A stretch of 64,000 nucleotides of DNA from assembly GCA_934358495.1 (NCBI GenBank), contig CAKRKO010000003.1, forward strand, positions 10,032 through 74,031, given 5' to 3'. This DNA is from an uncultured Eubacterium sp. GTDB taxonomy: Bacteria > Bacillota > Clostridia > Lachnospirales > Lachnospiraceae. Below, one piece after another: positions 35,810 to 44,013 of this stretch. Both the position numbers and the translations under genes were made by a program. Position 1 is the first letter of the stretch. Each line of letters starts with the position of its first letter. Below the pieces are notes generated by a model that did not search any database, had not been told where the DNA came from, and was given only the letters and a program-made list of their open reading frames with translations.

Positions 35810-35828
35810 AACGCTGCACCGAGGCGTT
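35810..35828 (+). other. Leader hairpin of pilin copy 2
   Basis: AACGC/GCGTT (35810-35814 with 35824-35828) is followed by an A/T-rich stretch ending TTTTTT. It could be a weak attenuator or an mRNA end that gives the downstream pilin a higher level. Confidence 0.3.
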
Positions 35829-35865
35829 GATATAAATATATTTTTTACAAAGGAGAATACGAGAA

Positions 35866-36369
35866 ATGTTTGCAAAATTATTCGAATTAAGAGACAAAAA
35901 ACTCAAAGAAAATAAGAAAAAAGGATTTACGCTTGTAGAGCTGATCGTAGTTCTGGTAATCCTTGCAATTTTGGCAGCTTTATTAATCCCGACACTGACA
36001 GGATATATTAATAAAGCAAAAGAGAAATCCATCATAGCTGAGACACGTCAGACCGTAATGGCAGCACAGACATTAGTTGATGAATATTATGGCACATTAA
36101 CATTGAATTCACAAACTACAATTTCTGTTGGAGATAATGAAAAAGATACCGTGTCAAAGAGTGCAATCGTAATCGCAAAAACTTCCATTGCTGATCTTGC
36201 AGAAGTGAAAGCTGATTGTATTAAGTCTGTTACTGTAAAAGAAGGAAAAGTAACTGCTGTACAGTATGAGAACCAGGGAAAAACTTGTTATTACACAGCG
36301 GGAGCAACTGGAGAAAAAGGTACATATTCCTTTACGGCTCCAAATGATTCAAAATCAGACGTTAAATAA
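35866..36369 (+). CDS. Type IV pilin, major type, copy 2
   Basis: 167 residues. Leader KLFELRDKKLKENKKKG, then FTLVELIVVLVILAILAAL with Glu5, and the conserved helix to AETRQTVMAAQTLVDEYYG. It is clearly a tandem duplicate of the gene at 35235, with a changed C-terminal half. It is preceded by a 133-base gap holding a hairpin and has AAAGGAG upstream, so it may be the most strongly expressed pilin. Confidence 0.9.
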   Translation: MFAKLFELRDKKLKENKKKGFTLVELIVVLVILAILAALLIPTLTGYINKAKEKSIIAETRQTVMAAQTLVDEYYGTLTLNSQTTISVGDNEKDTVSKSAIVIAKTSIADLAEVKADCIKSVTVKEGKVTAVQYENQGKTCYYTAGATGEKGTYSFTAPNDSKSDVK

Positions 36370-36389
36370 ATATAAAAAGAGGTAACCAT

Positions 36390-36836
36390 ATGCCAGTCAG
36401 AATTCCAAAAAAGATAAAAATTAAATACAACTGGATCAGACTGGCTATTTACCTTCTGATCATAATTCTGCTTGCGATTGTGTTAGTAGTTCCTGGGGTG
36501 CTCCGGATAATGTACCGGGCTGATTCCCAGGTCGCTATGGGGAATGCCAGATCGGTGCGAATGGCAGCCCAGGTAATTGCAACACAGCAGTATGGCAGAA
36601 ATGAGGCTTTCTGCGATGTCACCCGGGAGGGAGGCATCGCAGATGGTTTATATGAAGAAATTTTACAGTTAAGTGAAGTGCCTGGAGATTTTTGGATTCT
36701 TCAGGTGGAAGAGGACGGATATACAGTTTGTCGATTTGTTTACCGGGAAGGTGAATACACGGTCTGGTATGATGCGGATGCAGAGGACAGATACACTGTG
36801 TATCATGAAAAAAGCATGATCAATACCGGAGAATAA
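36390..36836 (+). CDS. Pilin-like membrane protein without a prepilin cleavage site
   Basis: 148 residues. A basic N-terminus (PVRIPKKIKIKYNWIRL) and one membrane helix (about 17-38) lack the G-F-T-L-V-E cut site. After the helix, ARSVRMAAQVIATQQYG lines up with TRQCVMAAQTLVDEEYG of pilin copy 1, which points to descent from a pilin. The C-terminal domain is acidic with a Cys pair. AGAGGT precedes the start and the gene is 2 bases from pilD. It may be an anchored assembly factor. Confidence 0.65.
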   Translation: MPVRIPKKIKIKYNWIRLAIYLLIIILLAIVLVVPGVLRIMYRADSQVAMGNARSVRMAAQVIATQQYGRNEAFCDVTREGGIADGLYEEILQLSEVPGDFWILQVEEDGYTVCRFVYREGEYTVWYDADAEDRYTVYHEKSMINTGE

Positions 36837-36837
36837 A

Positions 36838-37620
36838 ATGTTAGCAGTAGTAGAAGTGATAATATATGTGATACGGTTCTTTTTTGGAGCTTGTATCTTC
36901 AGTTTTTTAAATGTAGTAGTAGACAGGATGCCCCGTCAAGAAAGTATTGTTAAGGGGCGGAGCCATTGTACCAATTGTGGCAGGGAACTGAAAGGATTGG
37001 AGTTGATTCCGTGTATCAGTTATCTTTGTCTTGGCGGAAAGTGCAGAACCTGTGGGGTGAAGATCCCCTGGAGAGATTTTCTGGTGGAAGTAGCCGGAGG
37101 CGCAGCATTTATCGGCTGCGGAATATATTTTGGCTGTGGACTTTCGGGAATTATTTCCCTGAAAGGCGCAGTGATTTTTGCTTATTTGGGAATATTGCTT
37201 GTGGTAGCCCTGATCGATCAGGATACACAGATGATATATGATAGATTTCACATTATGATCCTTGTTTTGGCAGTGTGTGCAGCAGGGCTGTTTCCGGAGC
37301 ATGGAATTGGAAGCCGTCTGCTGGGGGCTGTGGTGATTTCAGTACCAATGCTGATATTAGCCCTGATCATTCCGGGAGCTTTTGGGGGCGGAGATATTAA
37401 ACTGATGGCCGCATCGGGACTGTTCCTGGGAACGGGAGCTACCGTATGTGCCATGTTTATCGGGCTTCTTACCGGAGGCAGTTATGGAGCTTTTATGTTG
37501 TTAAGTGGAAAATTGAAAAGGAAAGATCATTTTGCATTCGGTCCGTTCCTGGCTGTGGGACTGGCAGTTTCTGCATTTGCGGGAGACCGCCTTGTAAAAT
37601 GGTATCTGGGAAAATTATAG
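36838..37620 (+). CDS. pilD: Prepilin peptidase
   Basis: 260 residues, polytopic membrane aspartic protease that cuts prepilin leaders after Gly and N-methylates the new end. The cytosolic zinc loop has CTNC (about residue 44) and CRTC (about 71). Catalytic aspartates lie in LIDQDTQMIYD (about 126) and GGGDIKLMAA (about 186). About six further helices follow. It should process all six prepilins of this locus plus the orphan pilin. Confidence 0.96.
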   Translation: MLAVVEVIIYVIRFFFGACIFSFLNVVVDRMPRQESIVKGRSHCTNCGRELKGLELIPCISYLCLGGKCRTCGVKIPWRDFLVEVAGGAAFIGCGIYFGCGLSGIISLKGAVIFAYLGILLVVALIDQDTQMIYDRFHIMILVLAVCAAGLFPEHGIGSRLLGAVVISVPMLILALIIPGAFGGGDIKLMAASGLFLGTGATVCAMFIGLLTGGSYGAFMLLSGKLKRKDHFAFGPFLAVGLAVSAFAGDRLVKWYLGKL

Positions 37621-37639
37621 ACAGAAAGGAATTCAGAAG

Positions 37640-38833
37640 ATGGCACGTTTTCGATATGTCGCAAAAGACATGAAAGGAAAAAAGCATAAGGGAACGCTGG
37701 AGGCGGCTGCTGAGAATGCCCTACAGCAGCAGTTGCGTGAAGACGGACTTTTTCTGATTAGTGCAAAAAATTTAACGGAGAGCCGTGGTTATCAGAAATT
37801 AAAGGCAAAACAACTTGCGGTATTTTGCAGGGAGCTGTCAACGTTGCTGGCTTCCGGAGTGACACTTGTAAGGGCGCTTGATATTATTTCAGAGCAGGAG
37901 GGGATCACAGCGGGTGAGCGTGTGATCTACAAAGACATCCTGCAAGATCTGAAGAAAGGTACTCCATTATCAGAGGCAATGGAGACGAAAAAATGTTTCC
38001 CGGATCTGATGATCGGGATGATTCGTTCTGGCGAGGGAAGTGGCAACATTGATCAGGTGACCGGGCGACTGGCAGTTCAATATGAAAAGGATTATAAGCT
38101 GACGCAGCAGGTGCGGTCAGCGATGACGTATCCGTGTATTTTACTTGTTTTATGTGTGGCTATCGTTATTTTGATCGTGACATTTATTTTGCCACAGTTT
38201 CAGACATTATTTGACCAGATGGATCAGCTGCCGTGGATGACAACGGTGTTGATCAACTGTTCAGATTTCCTTACGAAACGCTGGTATATAGCACTGATCG
38301 TCGTGTTTGCTATTGTTATGGTAATCCGCCTGATCGCAGGCATTCCGGGAGTACGTAGAACGCTGGATCGTGGAAAAGTGAAGATGCCTTTGTTTGGCAA
38401 TCTGTTTCAGGTTATCTATACAGCACGTTTTGCGCGCACACTAAGCAGCCTTTATACAAGCGGAATGCCGATCACTATGGCTATCGCAACTGCAGGTAAA
38501 ACCATTGGAAATGCCTATGTGGAAGAACAGTTTGGCGAGGTGGTTACGAAGGTGCGCAGCGGTGTTCCATTGTCTCAGGCTCTGCATCGGGTGGATGGTA
38601 TTCAGAAGAAACTGGCAAGTACAGTACAGATTGGTGAAGAGAGCGGCCGGCTGGATCTGATGCTGGATTCCATCGCGGCAACACTGGAGGCTGAGGCAGA
38701 GCAGGCAACCAAGCGTATCGTAACGCTGATGGAGCCTATTTTGATCATTGTTATGGCTGTGGTCGTTGGATTTATCATGATGGCGGTAATGCTGCCAATT
38801 TATGAATCCTATTCAGCTATCGAGAATTCATAA
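37640..38833 (+). CDS. pilC: Type IV pilus inner membrane platform protein PilC
   Basis: 397 residues with two GspF domains: ELSTLLASGVTLVRALDI near residue 67 and ARFARTLSSLYTSGMPITMA near 265. Three membrane helices are at about 166-188, 215-237 and 370-392. PilC couples the motor ATPases to the growing pilus. The N-terminal ARFRYVAKDMKGKKHKGTLEA is the usual start. AGAAAGGAA precedes it. Confidence 0.95.
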   Translation: MARFRYVAKDMKGKKHKGTLEAAAENALQQQLREDGLFLISAKNLTESRGYQKLKAKQLAVFCRELSTLLASGVTLVRALDIISEQEGITAGERVIYKDILQDLKKGTPLSEAMETKKCFPDLMIGMIRSGEGSGNIDQVTGRLAVQYEKDYKLTQQVRSAMTYPCILLVLCVAIVILIVTFILPQFQTLFDQMDQLPWMTTVLINCSDFLTKRWYIALIVVFAIVMVIRLIAGIPGVRRTLDRGKVKMPLFGNLFQVIYTARFARTLSSLYTSGMPITMAIATAGKTIGNAYVEEQFGEVVTKVRSGVPLSQALHRVDGIQKKLASTVQIGEESGRLDLMLDSIAATLEAEAEQATKRIVTLMEPILIIVMAVVVGFIMMAVMLPIYESYSAIENS

Positions 38834-38848
38834 AACGGATACACCAGA

Positions 38849-38892
38849 ATGTACTTTCGGAATTCTTTATTTAAAAGATTCCGGGAGTACAT
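38849..38892 (+). other. Imperfect hairpin between pilC and the pilM-pilN fusion gene
   Basis: ATGTACTTTCGGAAT (from 38849) pairs with ATTCCGGGAGTACAT (to 38892) with two mismatched or G-T positions, plus an inner TCTTT/AAAGA continuation. No T-run follows. It probably sets relative mRNA levels in the operon. Confidence 0.45.
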
Positions 38893-38917
38893 CAGATAAA
38901 ATGGAGGATAAATACAG

Positions 38918-40342
38918 ATGAGTGATACAGTAATAGTAATACAGGACGAGTGTATCCTTGTTGCATCCGGAAAAGCCGGAAAGCCGCCAAAGGTGCAGGA
39001 GGTCGAGAGGATTCCACTCAACGGATTCGGGAATACTATCGAGCTTTGGAAGGAAGCACTTCGGGAATATACACAGAAGCATCATCCGGGACCGGTGAAA
39101 ATGGTGTTTCCGTCTTCTTATAGTTCCAGCCGTATTACGCAGATTCCATATGCAACAGGAAAAGAACTGACCCACATGGCAGAAAACATTGTGGCGGAGA
39201 CGGAGGGAGATTCCGTTAAGGATTATTCTGTAATTTCAGCGGATCGAAAAAATGGTGTTACCCTTTGCTGTGGAAGTGCTGATGATGCGATCATTACACA
39301 GGTAATAGAATTCTGCCGCGAGATCGGACTTCCGGTCCGTGAGATTACCGTCTATGTCGAGGGGTATCTGCGGGTGATGGCGCATCAAAAAAGCCATAGC
39401 CGTGAGACAGCCATTTACCTGCTTTTTGAAGAAAACAGCGTGACAAGTCTGTTGTATCGGGAAGGGATATATCTGTATTCTACAAAGAGCCGAATTTTCA
39501 GTGAACGAGGTACTTTGGATTTTGGAACAGAGATTGTTCGTCTGATTTCCGGTATTTTACAGTTTTATGCAACAACGAAGTCTGAGGTTCAAATCACAGA
39601 TGTTTATTATGCCGGCTGCCAGCCTGACGATTTTGAGGTCAGTGTGGATGGCATTCATAACATGCAACTGGAAGCACATCCGTTGAAGATTGACCTGAAT
39701 TTTACTGCAACGGAAAATGCGGAAGACTGGCTGGCCTGTATCGGTGCTATGATGAAAGAAAAAACGAAAGGGATCAATCTGTATCAGGTATGGAGCCGCG
39801 CTCATGAAGAGGGAACGGTGAAAACAAAAAATACTGCGAAGCAGATTGTATATCCGTTGATTATATTTGGAATTTGTGCAGCGGTATACGCGGGTCTGTC
39901 AGTATGGAATCTGGCAGAAGCACATAAGACAGCTGCTATTGAGGACTGGATCAATGATTCCCAGGTACAGGAAGAATACAGTAAAGCACTTGCAAAAGAG
40001 ACAGAGAGTGAAAAACTGGCAACACAATTGAGTCAGGTAGCGCAGATGAAACAGAATCTTGATACATATCCGGATCTGACAGAGGAAATGCTGGGAAAAA
40101 TCGTGGATGTAGGCGGTAATGATATGTCTGTGCGTGTACAGTCACTGGATATGTCGACCGGTACGCTGACTTTTCATGCAGTGAGCCGTAAAGTTATTGA
40201 CATCCCGAATTATATTCAAAAGCTGGATGATACCGGATTGTTTGAGTCTGTGAATTACAGTGGTTACAGTTATGATGGCGGAGAGTATTCCCTGATGCTT
40301 TCCTGTGTATTGAAAGCAGAAGAAGCCGGAGGTGAGCAGTAA
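38918..40342 (+). CDS. PilM-PilN fusion protein
   Basis: 474 residues. The first 280 match the layout of the PilM actin-like fold, though its nucleotide loops are degenerate. At residues 285-294, GINLYQVWSR resembles the INLLPWR peptide that free PilN inserts into PilM. A membrane helix (about 309-333), a coiled coil (about 335-390) and a ferredoxin-like periplasmic-type domain then follow, as in PilN. So two alignment subunits are joined in one chain, with the contact peptide at the joint. GGAGG precedes the start; the gene overlaps pilO by one base. Confidence 0.8.
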   Translation: MSDTVIVIQDECILVASGKAGKPPKVQEVERIPLNGFGNTIELWKEALREYTQKHHPGPVKMVFPSSYSSSRITQIPYATGKELTHMAENIVAETEGDSVKDYSVISADRKNGVTLCCGSADDAIITQVIEFCREIGLPVREITVYVEGYLRVMAHQKSHSRETAIYLLFEENSVTSLLYREGIYLYSTKSRIFSERGTLDFGTEIVRLISGILQFYATTKSEVQITDVYYAGCQPDDFEVSVDGIHNMQLEAHPLKIDLNFTATENAEDWLACIGAMMKEKTKGINLYQVWSRAHEEGTVKTKNTAKQIVYPLIIFGICAAVYAGLSVWNLAEAHKTAAIEDWINDSQVQEEYSKALAKETESEKLATQLSQVAQMKQNLDTYPDLTEEMLGKIVDVGGNDMSVRVQSLDMSTGTLTFHAVSRKVIDIPNYIQKLDDTGLFESVNYSGYSYDGGEYSLMLSCVLKAEEAGGEQ

Positions 40343-41043
40343 TGAAAATCAGTATGGAATTAAGACCGAAGGATATTTCCCTTTTGAAAGTTCTGGCCTG
40401 TGTGCTGGTAGCATTTTTTATGATCAGGTTTCTGATTTTCCCGGCCATAGATAAGCATATGGATCTGGCTGATCAGCGGACTGAAGTGGAAACAGAACAG
40501 CAGGAAATGCAGGATGTAATGGGGCGGACAGGCAATCTTGATGTGAAGATCGCAAAACAGCAGGAATTGTTGCAGGCCACGAAAGAAGGCTATTATGATC
40601 TGCTGGAAAATCGACAGGTAGATGAACTGGTTACGGGAATCGTGCTGGACCATAATCTGTTCCCGGTGTATCTGAATATTACCGGGACAGCTCCGGGGGT
40701 TCCGTCTGCATATGTATTATCAGAAGTGAATAATGCAGAGACAACAACGGATGTGGAAGGCACAGAGGCAGAGGATACTTCGGACAGTGCAGAAACTGCG
40801 CAGGAAGAGGGGAGCACTGTGCCACAGGCGGCTTATGTCAACACTACATCCGTGGATGTGACAGTTCAGGGAAATGAAACGGAAATCCGGGCATTTTTAG
40901 ATGATATCGCCAATAATTATCCGGGGATTCAGGTGACATCTTTTTCCATGCAGGAAAATGAGTATGTAAACAACAGTCTGCAGACTGTTTCTCAGATGAG
41001 CTGTAACTGTACATTAGCGATATACACCTGTGGAGAAAATTAG
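40342..41043 (+). CDS. PilO-like pilus alignment protein
   Basis: 233 residues. One N-terminal membrane helix (about 12-35), a coiled coil (about 38-85), and an alpha/beta domain interrupted by an acidic Thr/Glu-rich insert (about 130-160). The topology and the place after PilN fit PilO, which forms the PilN-PilO dimer around the platform. Sequence similarity is too low to be certain without structure comparison. GGAGGTGAG upstream lies in the previous gene. Confidence 0.75.
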   Translation: MKISMELRPKDISLLKVLACVLVAFFMIRFLIFPAIDKHMDLADQRTEVETEQQEMQDVMGRTGNLDVKIAKQQELLQATKEGYYDLLENRQVDELVTGIVLDHNLFPVYLNITGTAPGVPSAYVLSEVNNAETTTDVEGTEAEDTSDSAETAQEEGSTVPQAAYVNTTSVDVTVQGNETEIRAFLDDIANNYPGIQVTSFSMQENEYVNNSLQTVSQMSCNCTLAIYTCGEN

Positions 41044-41073
41044 AAGCGTAAAACTTGAAGGAGAAATGAGTAA

Positions 41074-42750
41074 GTGAATACGAATCTGAGAATTGGAGAT
41101 ATTCTGGTTGAAAAAGGATATGTAACAGAGGCGCAGATGCAGCAGGCGCTTGTATGGCAAAAGGAACATCGTGACAAACGAGTAGGTCAGATCCTGATGG
41201 AACTGGGATTTGTCTCGGAGACACAGGTGTTGGATGCGCTGGCCAGCAGACTGCATCTGGAAATTATAGATGTGGCACAGCAGAATGTGGAGCTTCAGGC
41301 GGTTGGTATGGTAAACCGCGAACTGTGTGAGAAAAATCTGATTCTTCCGCTCAGTGTGCAGGGACACAATATGACTATCGTTACCAACGATCCGTTGAAC
41401 TATTTTGCACTGGAGGAAGTACGGCAGCAGACCAGCTGCCAGTTGCAGATTTATCTGAGTGAGGAGAAGCCCCTGCGAAAAGCTGTTTCTTATTATTTTG
41501 CAGAGGTCAGTGCCAGAAAAGCAGCAACACAGGCAAATGTAGATTTTGCCATGCCGGAGGCGGAAGAACTGACCATTGAGGACCTGGGGGCCGGAGATGA
41601 TGAGGCACCGATCATTCGACTGCTGAACAGTCTGATCGAGCGTGCAATCAAATCAGAAGCAAGTGATATTCATATCGAGCCTTTTGAGACAGAGACGAAA
41701 GTACGAATGCGAATTGATGGTGTGATCATGGAATATGTAACGATTCAGAGACATATCCATGCACCGTTGATCGCCCGTATTAAGATTTTGTCAAATCTGG
41801 ATATTGCAGAGAAGCGAATTCCACAGGATGGACATTTTCGTGTCAATCTGGAAGGCGGAAGTGTAAATATTCGTGTATCTGTATTGCCGACAGTATTTGG
41901 TGAAAAAGCAGTACTGAGAATCATGGCTGCGACTACTCATATGGATCATGCAGATCATTTTGGTATGGATGATTATAGCTACAACCAGTTTGCACCGATG
42001 CTGAACCGCCCGAACGGAATTATTTATATTACCGGACCGACAGGAAGCGGTAAATCCACGACGTTATATATGGTGCTGGATTATCTGTCCGGCAGAAATG
42101 TCAATATTTCCACCATCGAGGATCCGGTGGAGAAAAATATGCCTGGAATCAATCAGACACAGGTAAATCCAGTAGCAGGGCTGACCTTTGATGTGGGTCT
42201 GAGAGCTTTGATGCGTCAGGATCCGGATATCATTATGGTAGGTGAGACCCGAGATGGAGAGACCGCAGGTACTTCTGTCCGTGCAGCAATCACCGGTCAT
42301 GTGGTGTTGAGTACGTTACATACCAATGATGCAGTTTCCAGTATTGTCCGCCTGGAGGATATGGGAGTGGAAACGTATCTGGTGGCCAATTCGCTGGTGG
42401 GACTGGTGGCACAGCGTCTGATGCGTAAAGTGTGTCCAAAATGCGGTGTGGAGATGGAGACAACCGAAGAAGAACAGATTTTTCTTGGAGAAGATGTCAA
42501 GAAAGTGCGTCGCGGTGTTGGATGTGCGCACTGTAATCACACTGGTTACAGCGGACGAATTGCGGTGCATGAGATTGTTTCAATTGATAGTGAGATCCGC
42601 CGTATGATCATCAATCATAATTCAGTAGAAGAAATCACGGCATATGCGAAAGAACATCAGCATATGCGTACGTTAAAGGAAAGTGGCCTGAATCTGGTAA
42701 AAGAGGGTGTGACCACACCGGAAGAATTGTTAAAAATCAGTTATCAGTAG
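41074..42750 (+). CDS. pilB: Type IV pilus extension ATPase PilB
   Basis: 558 residues. The N-terminus (1-60) has two 24-residue units, R6-Q29 (RIGDILVEKGYVTEAQMQQA...) and R36-R59, fitting the RLGxxLxxxG pattern of the MshEN c-di-GMP-binding module. Walker A GPTGSGKST is at about 321-329, followed by the Asp box (STIEDPVEKNMPG), Walker B (IIMVGETRDGETA) and a zinc tetracysteine (CPKC, CAHC; about 453-490). The start is GTG 41074, ten bases after AAGGAG. PilB powers pilin addition. Confidence 0.96.
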   Translation: MNTNLRIGDILVEKGYVTEAQMQQALVWQKEHRDKRVGQILMELGFVSETQVLDALASRLHLEIIDVAQQNVELQAVGMVNRELCEKNLILPLSVQGHNMTIVTNDPLNYFALEEVRQQTSCQLQIYLSEEKPLRKAVSYYFAEVSARKAATQANVDFAMPEAEELTIEDLGAGDDEAPIIRLLNSLIERAIKSEASDIHIEPFETETKVRMRIDGVIMEYVTIQRHIHAPLIARIKILSNLDIAEKRIPQDGHFRVNLEGGSVNIRVSVLPTVFGEKAVLRIMAATTHMDHADHFGMDDYSYNQFAPMLNRPNGIIYITGPTGSGKSTTLYMVLDYLSGRNVNISTIEDPVEKNMPGINQTQVNPVAGLTFDVGLRALMRQDPDIIMVGETRDGETAGTSVRAAITGHVVLSTLHTNDAVSSIVRLEDMGVETYLVANSLVGLVAQRLMRKVCPKCGVEMETTEEEQIFLGEDVKKVRRGVGCAHCNHTGYSGRIAVHEIVSIDSEIRRMIINHNSVEEITAYAKEHQHMRTLKESGLNLVKEGVTTPEELLKISYQ

Positions 42751-42784
42751 AAGCTGACGGATAGGGAAAGAGAGGTCTGACAGT

Positions 42785-43855
42785 ATGACAGAGGACAGTT
42801 TACAGCTGACAGTAGATGCAATTATACGGGAAGCACGGGAGAAAAAAGCATCGGATATTCATATTTCAGAGGGAATGCCGGTCTGGTACCGAATCAACGG
42901 AAAACTGATTCCGGCACAGGCACAGTTGCCTGCAGATGAAATAACGGGTATGTTGTATGCAATGATGCCGGACAGGCAGAGAATGCTGTTTGAACAGGGA
43001 ATGGATGCAGACTTTTCTTTTCAGACAACAGATGGAAAACGGCAGAGAGTGAATGTATTCCGACAGCAGAAAAAAATGGCAGCAACCATCCGGCTGCTGA
43101 ATGCATCAATTCCGACATTGGAAGAACTTAAGATGCCGACCGTTCTCTATGAAATGGCGAAAGCACCCCGTGGGCTGATCCTTGTCACCGGACCGACAGG
43201 AAGTGGAAAATCCACAACGCTGGCCGCAATGATCGAATATATGAATCAATACAGTGATCGGCATATTATTACAATTGAAGATCCGGTAGAGTATGTCTAT
43301 GAAAGCAAACAGTCTCTGATTCATCAGCGGGAAGTAGGAGATGATGTATCCGATTTCGCATCAGCCCTGCGCAGTGCCCTGCGTGAAGATCCGGATGTGA
43401 TTCTTGTGGGAGAAATGCGTGATTATGAAACAATCCAGGCCGCGCTGTTGGCGGCAGAAACCGGACATCTTGTACTTTCCACGCTTCATACAACCGGAGC
43501 GGCACAGACCGTAGAGCGGATTATTGATGCATGTCCGGCAGAAGGACAGAATCAGGTACGGATTCAGCTGGCCGGTACGTTGAGAGGAATTGTCAGTCAG
43601 TGCCTGATTCCATGTGGCGGAGGAGTAACGAGAATTGCTGCTACAGAGCTTCTGGTTGCTACGGGCGCGATTTTGAACCTGATCCGTGAGGGCAAAACGC
43701 ATCAGATTTCCACGATGATGCAGTCCGGAGCAGCACTTGGTATGCATACGCTGAATGCAGATCTGGTTCGGCTCATGCAGCATGGGTATATAACAAGAGA
43801 GGACGCATTTCTATATAGCAATAACCGGGTGGAATTGGATGCAACACTGCGGTAG
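42785..43855 (+). CDS. pilT: Type IV pilus retraction ATPase PilT
   Basis: 356 residues, the PilT length. Walker A GPTGSGKST is at about 136-144, the Asp box IITIEDPVEYVY, Walker B DVILVGEMRDYETI and the His box HLVLSTLHT follow. Near residue 300, AILNLIREGKTHQI is the PilT-specific motif needed for retraction, which separates it from PilB. Its presence implies that these pili retract, so twitching or DNA uptake is possible. The 158 bases after it contain a promoter for the next gene and no clear terminator. Confidence 0.96.
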   Translation: MTEDSLQLTVDAIIREAREKKASDIHISEGMPVWYRINGKLIPAQAQLPADEITGMLYAMMPDRQRMLFEQGMDADFSFQTTDGKRQRVNVFRQQKKMAATIRLLNASIPTLEELKMPTVLYEMAKAPRGLILVTGPTGSGKSTTLAAMIEYMNQYSDRHIITIEDPVEYVYESKQSLIHQREVGDDVSDFASALRSALREDPDVILVGEMRDYETIQAALLAAETGHLVLSTLHTTGAAQTVERIIDACPAEGQNQVRIQLAGTLRGIVSQCLIPCGGGVTRIAATELLVATGAILNLIREGKTHQISTMMQSGAALGMHTLNADLVRLMQHGYITREDAFLYSNNRVELDATLR

Positions 43856-43958
43856 AAGCGGAGTGAACATTACATAATCATTTTTTTTGACGTATGATAA
43901 ATAAAGTTTAATGAAAAGTTGACAAATGTGATTATTTCATAAACTTTTTTTAAATACC

Positions 43959-43987
43959 TAGACGTATTTTATCCTCTGTGGTATTAT
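43959..43987 (+). promoter_or_regulatory. Promoter of the membrane SH3 protein gene
   Basis: TAGACG (43959-43964), 17 bases and TATTAT (43982-43987) with TGG as an extended -10. A second TTGACA at 43919-43924 lacks a good -10. Confidence 0.55.
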
Positions 43988-44013
43988 GTTAGGCGTACTA
44001 TCGGAGGTAAGAT

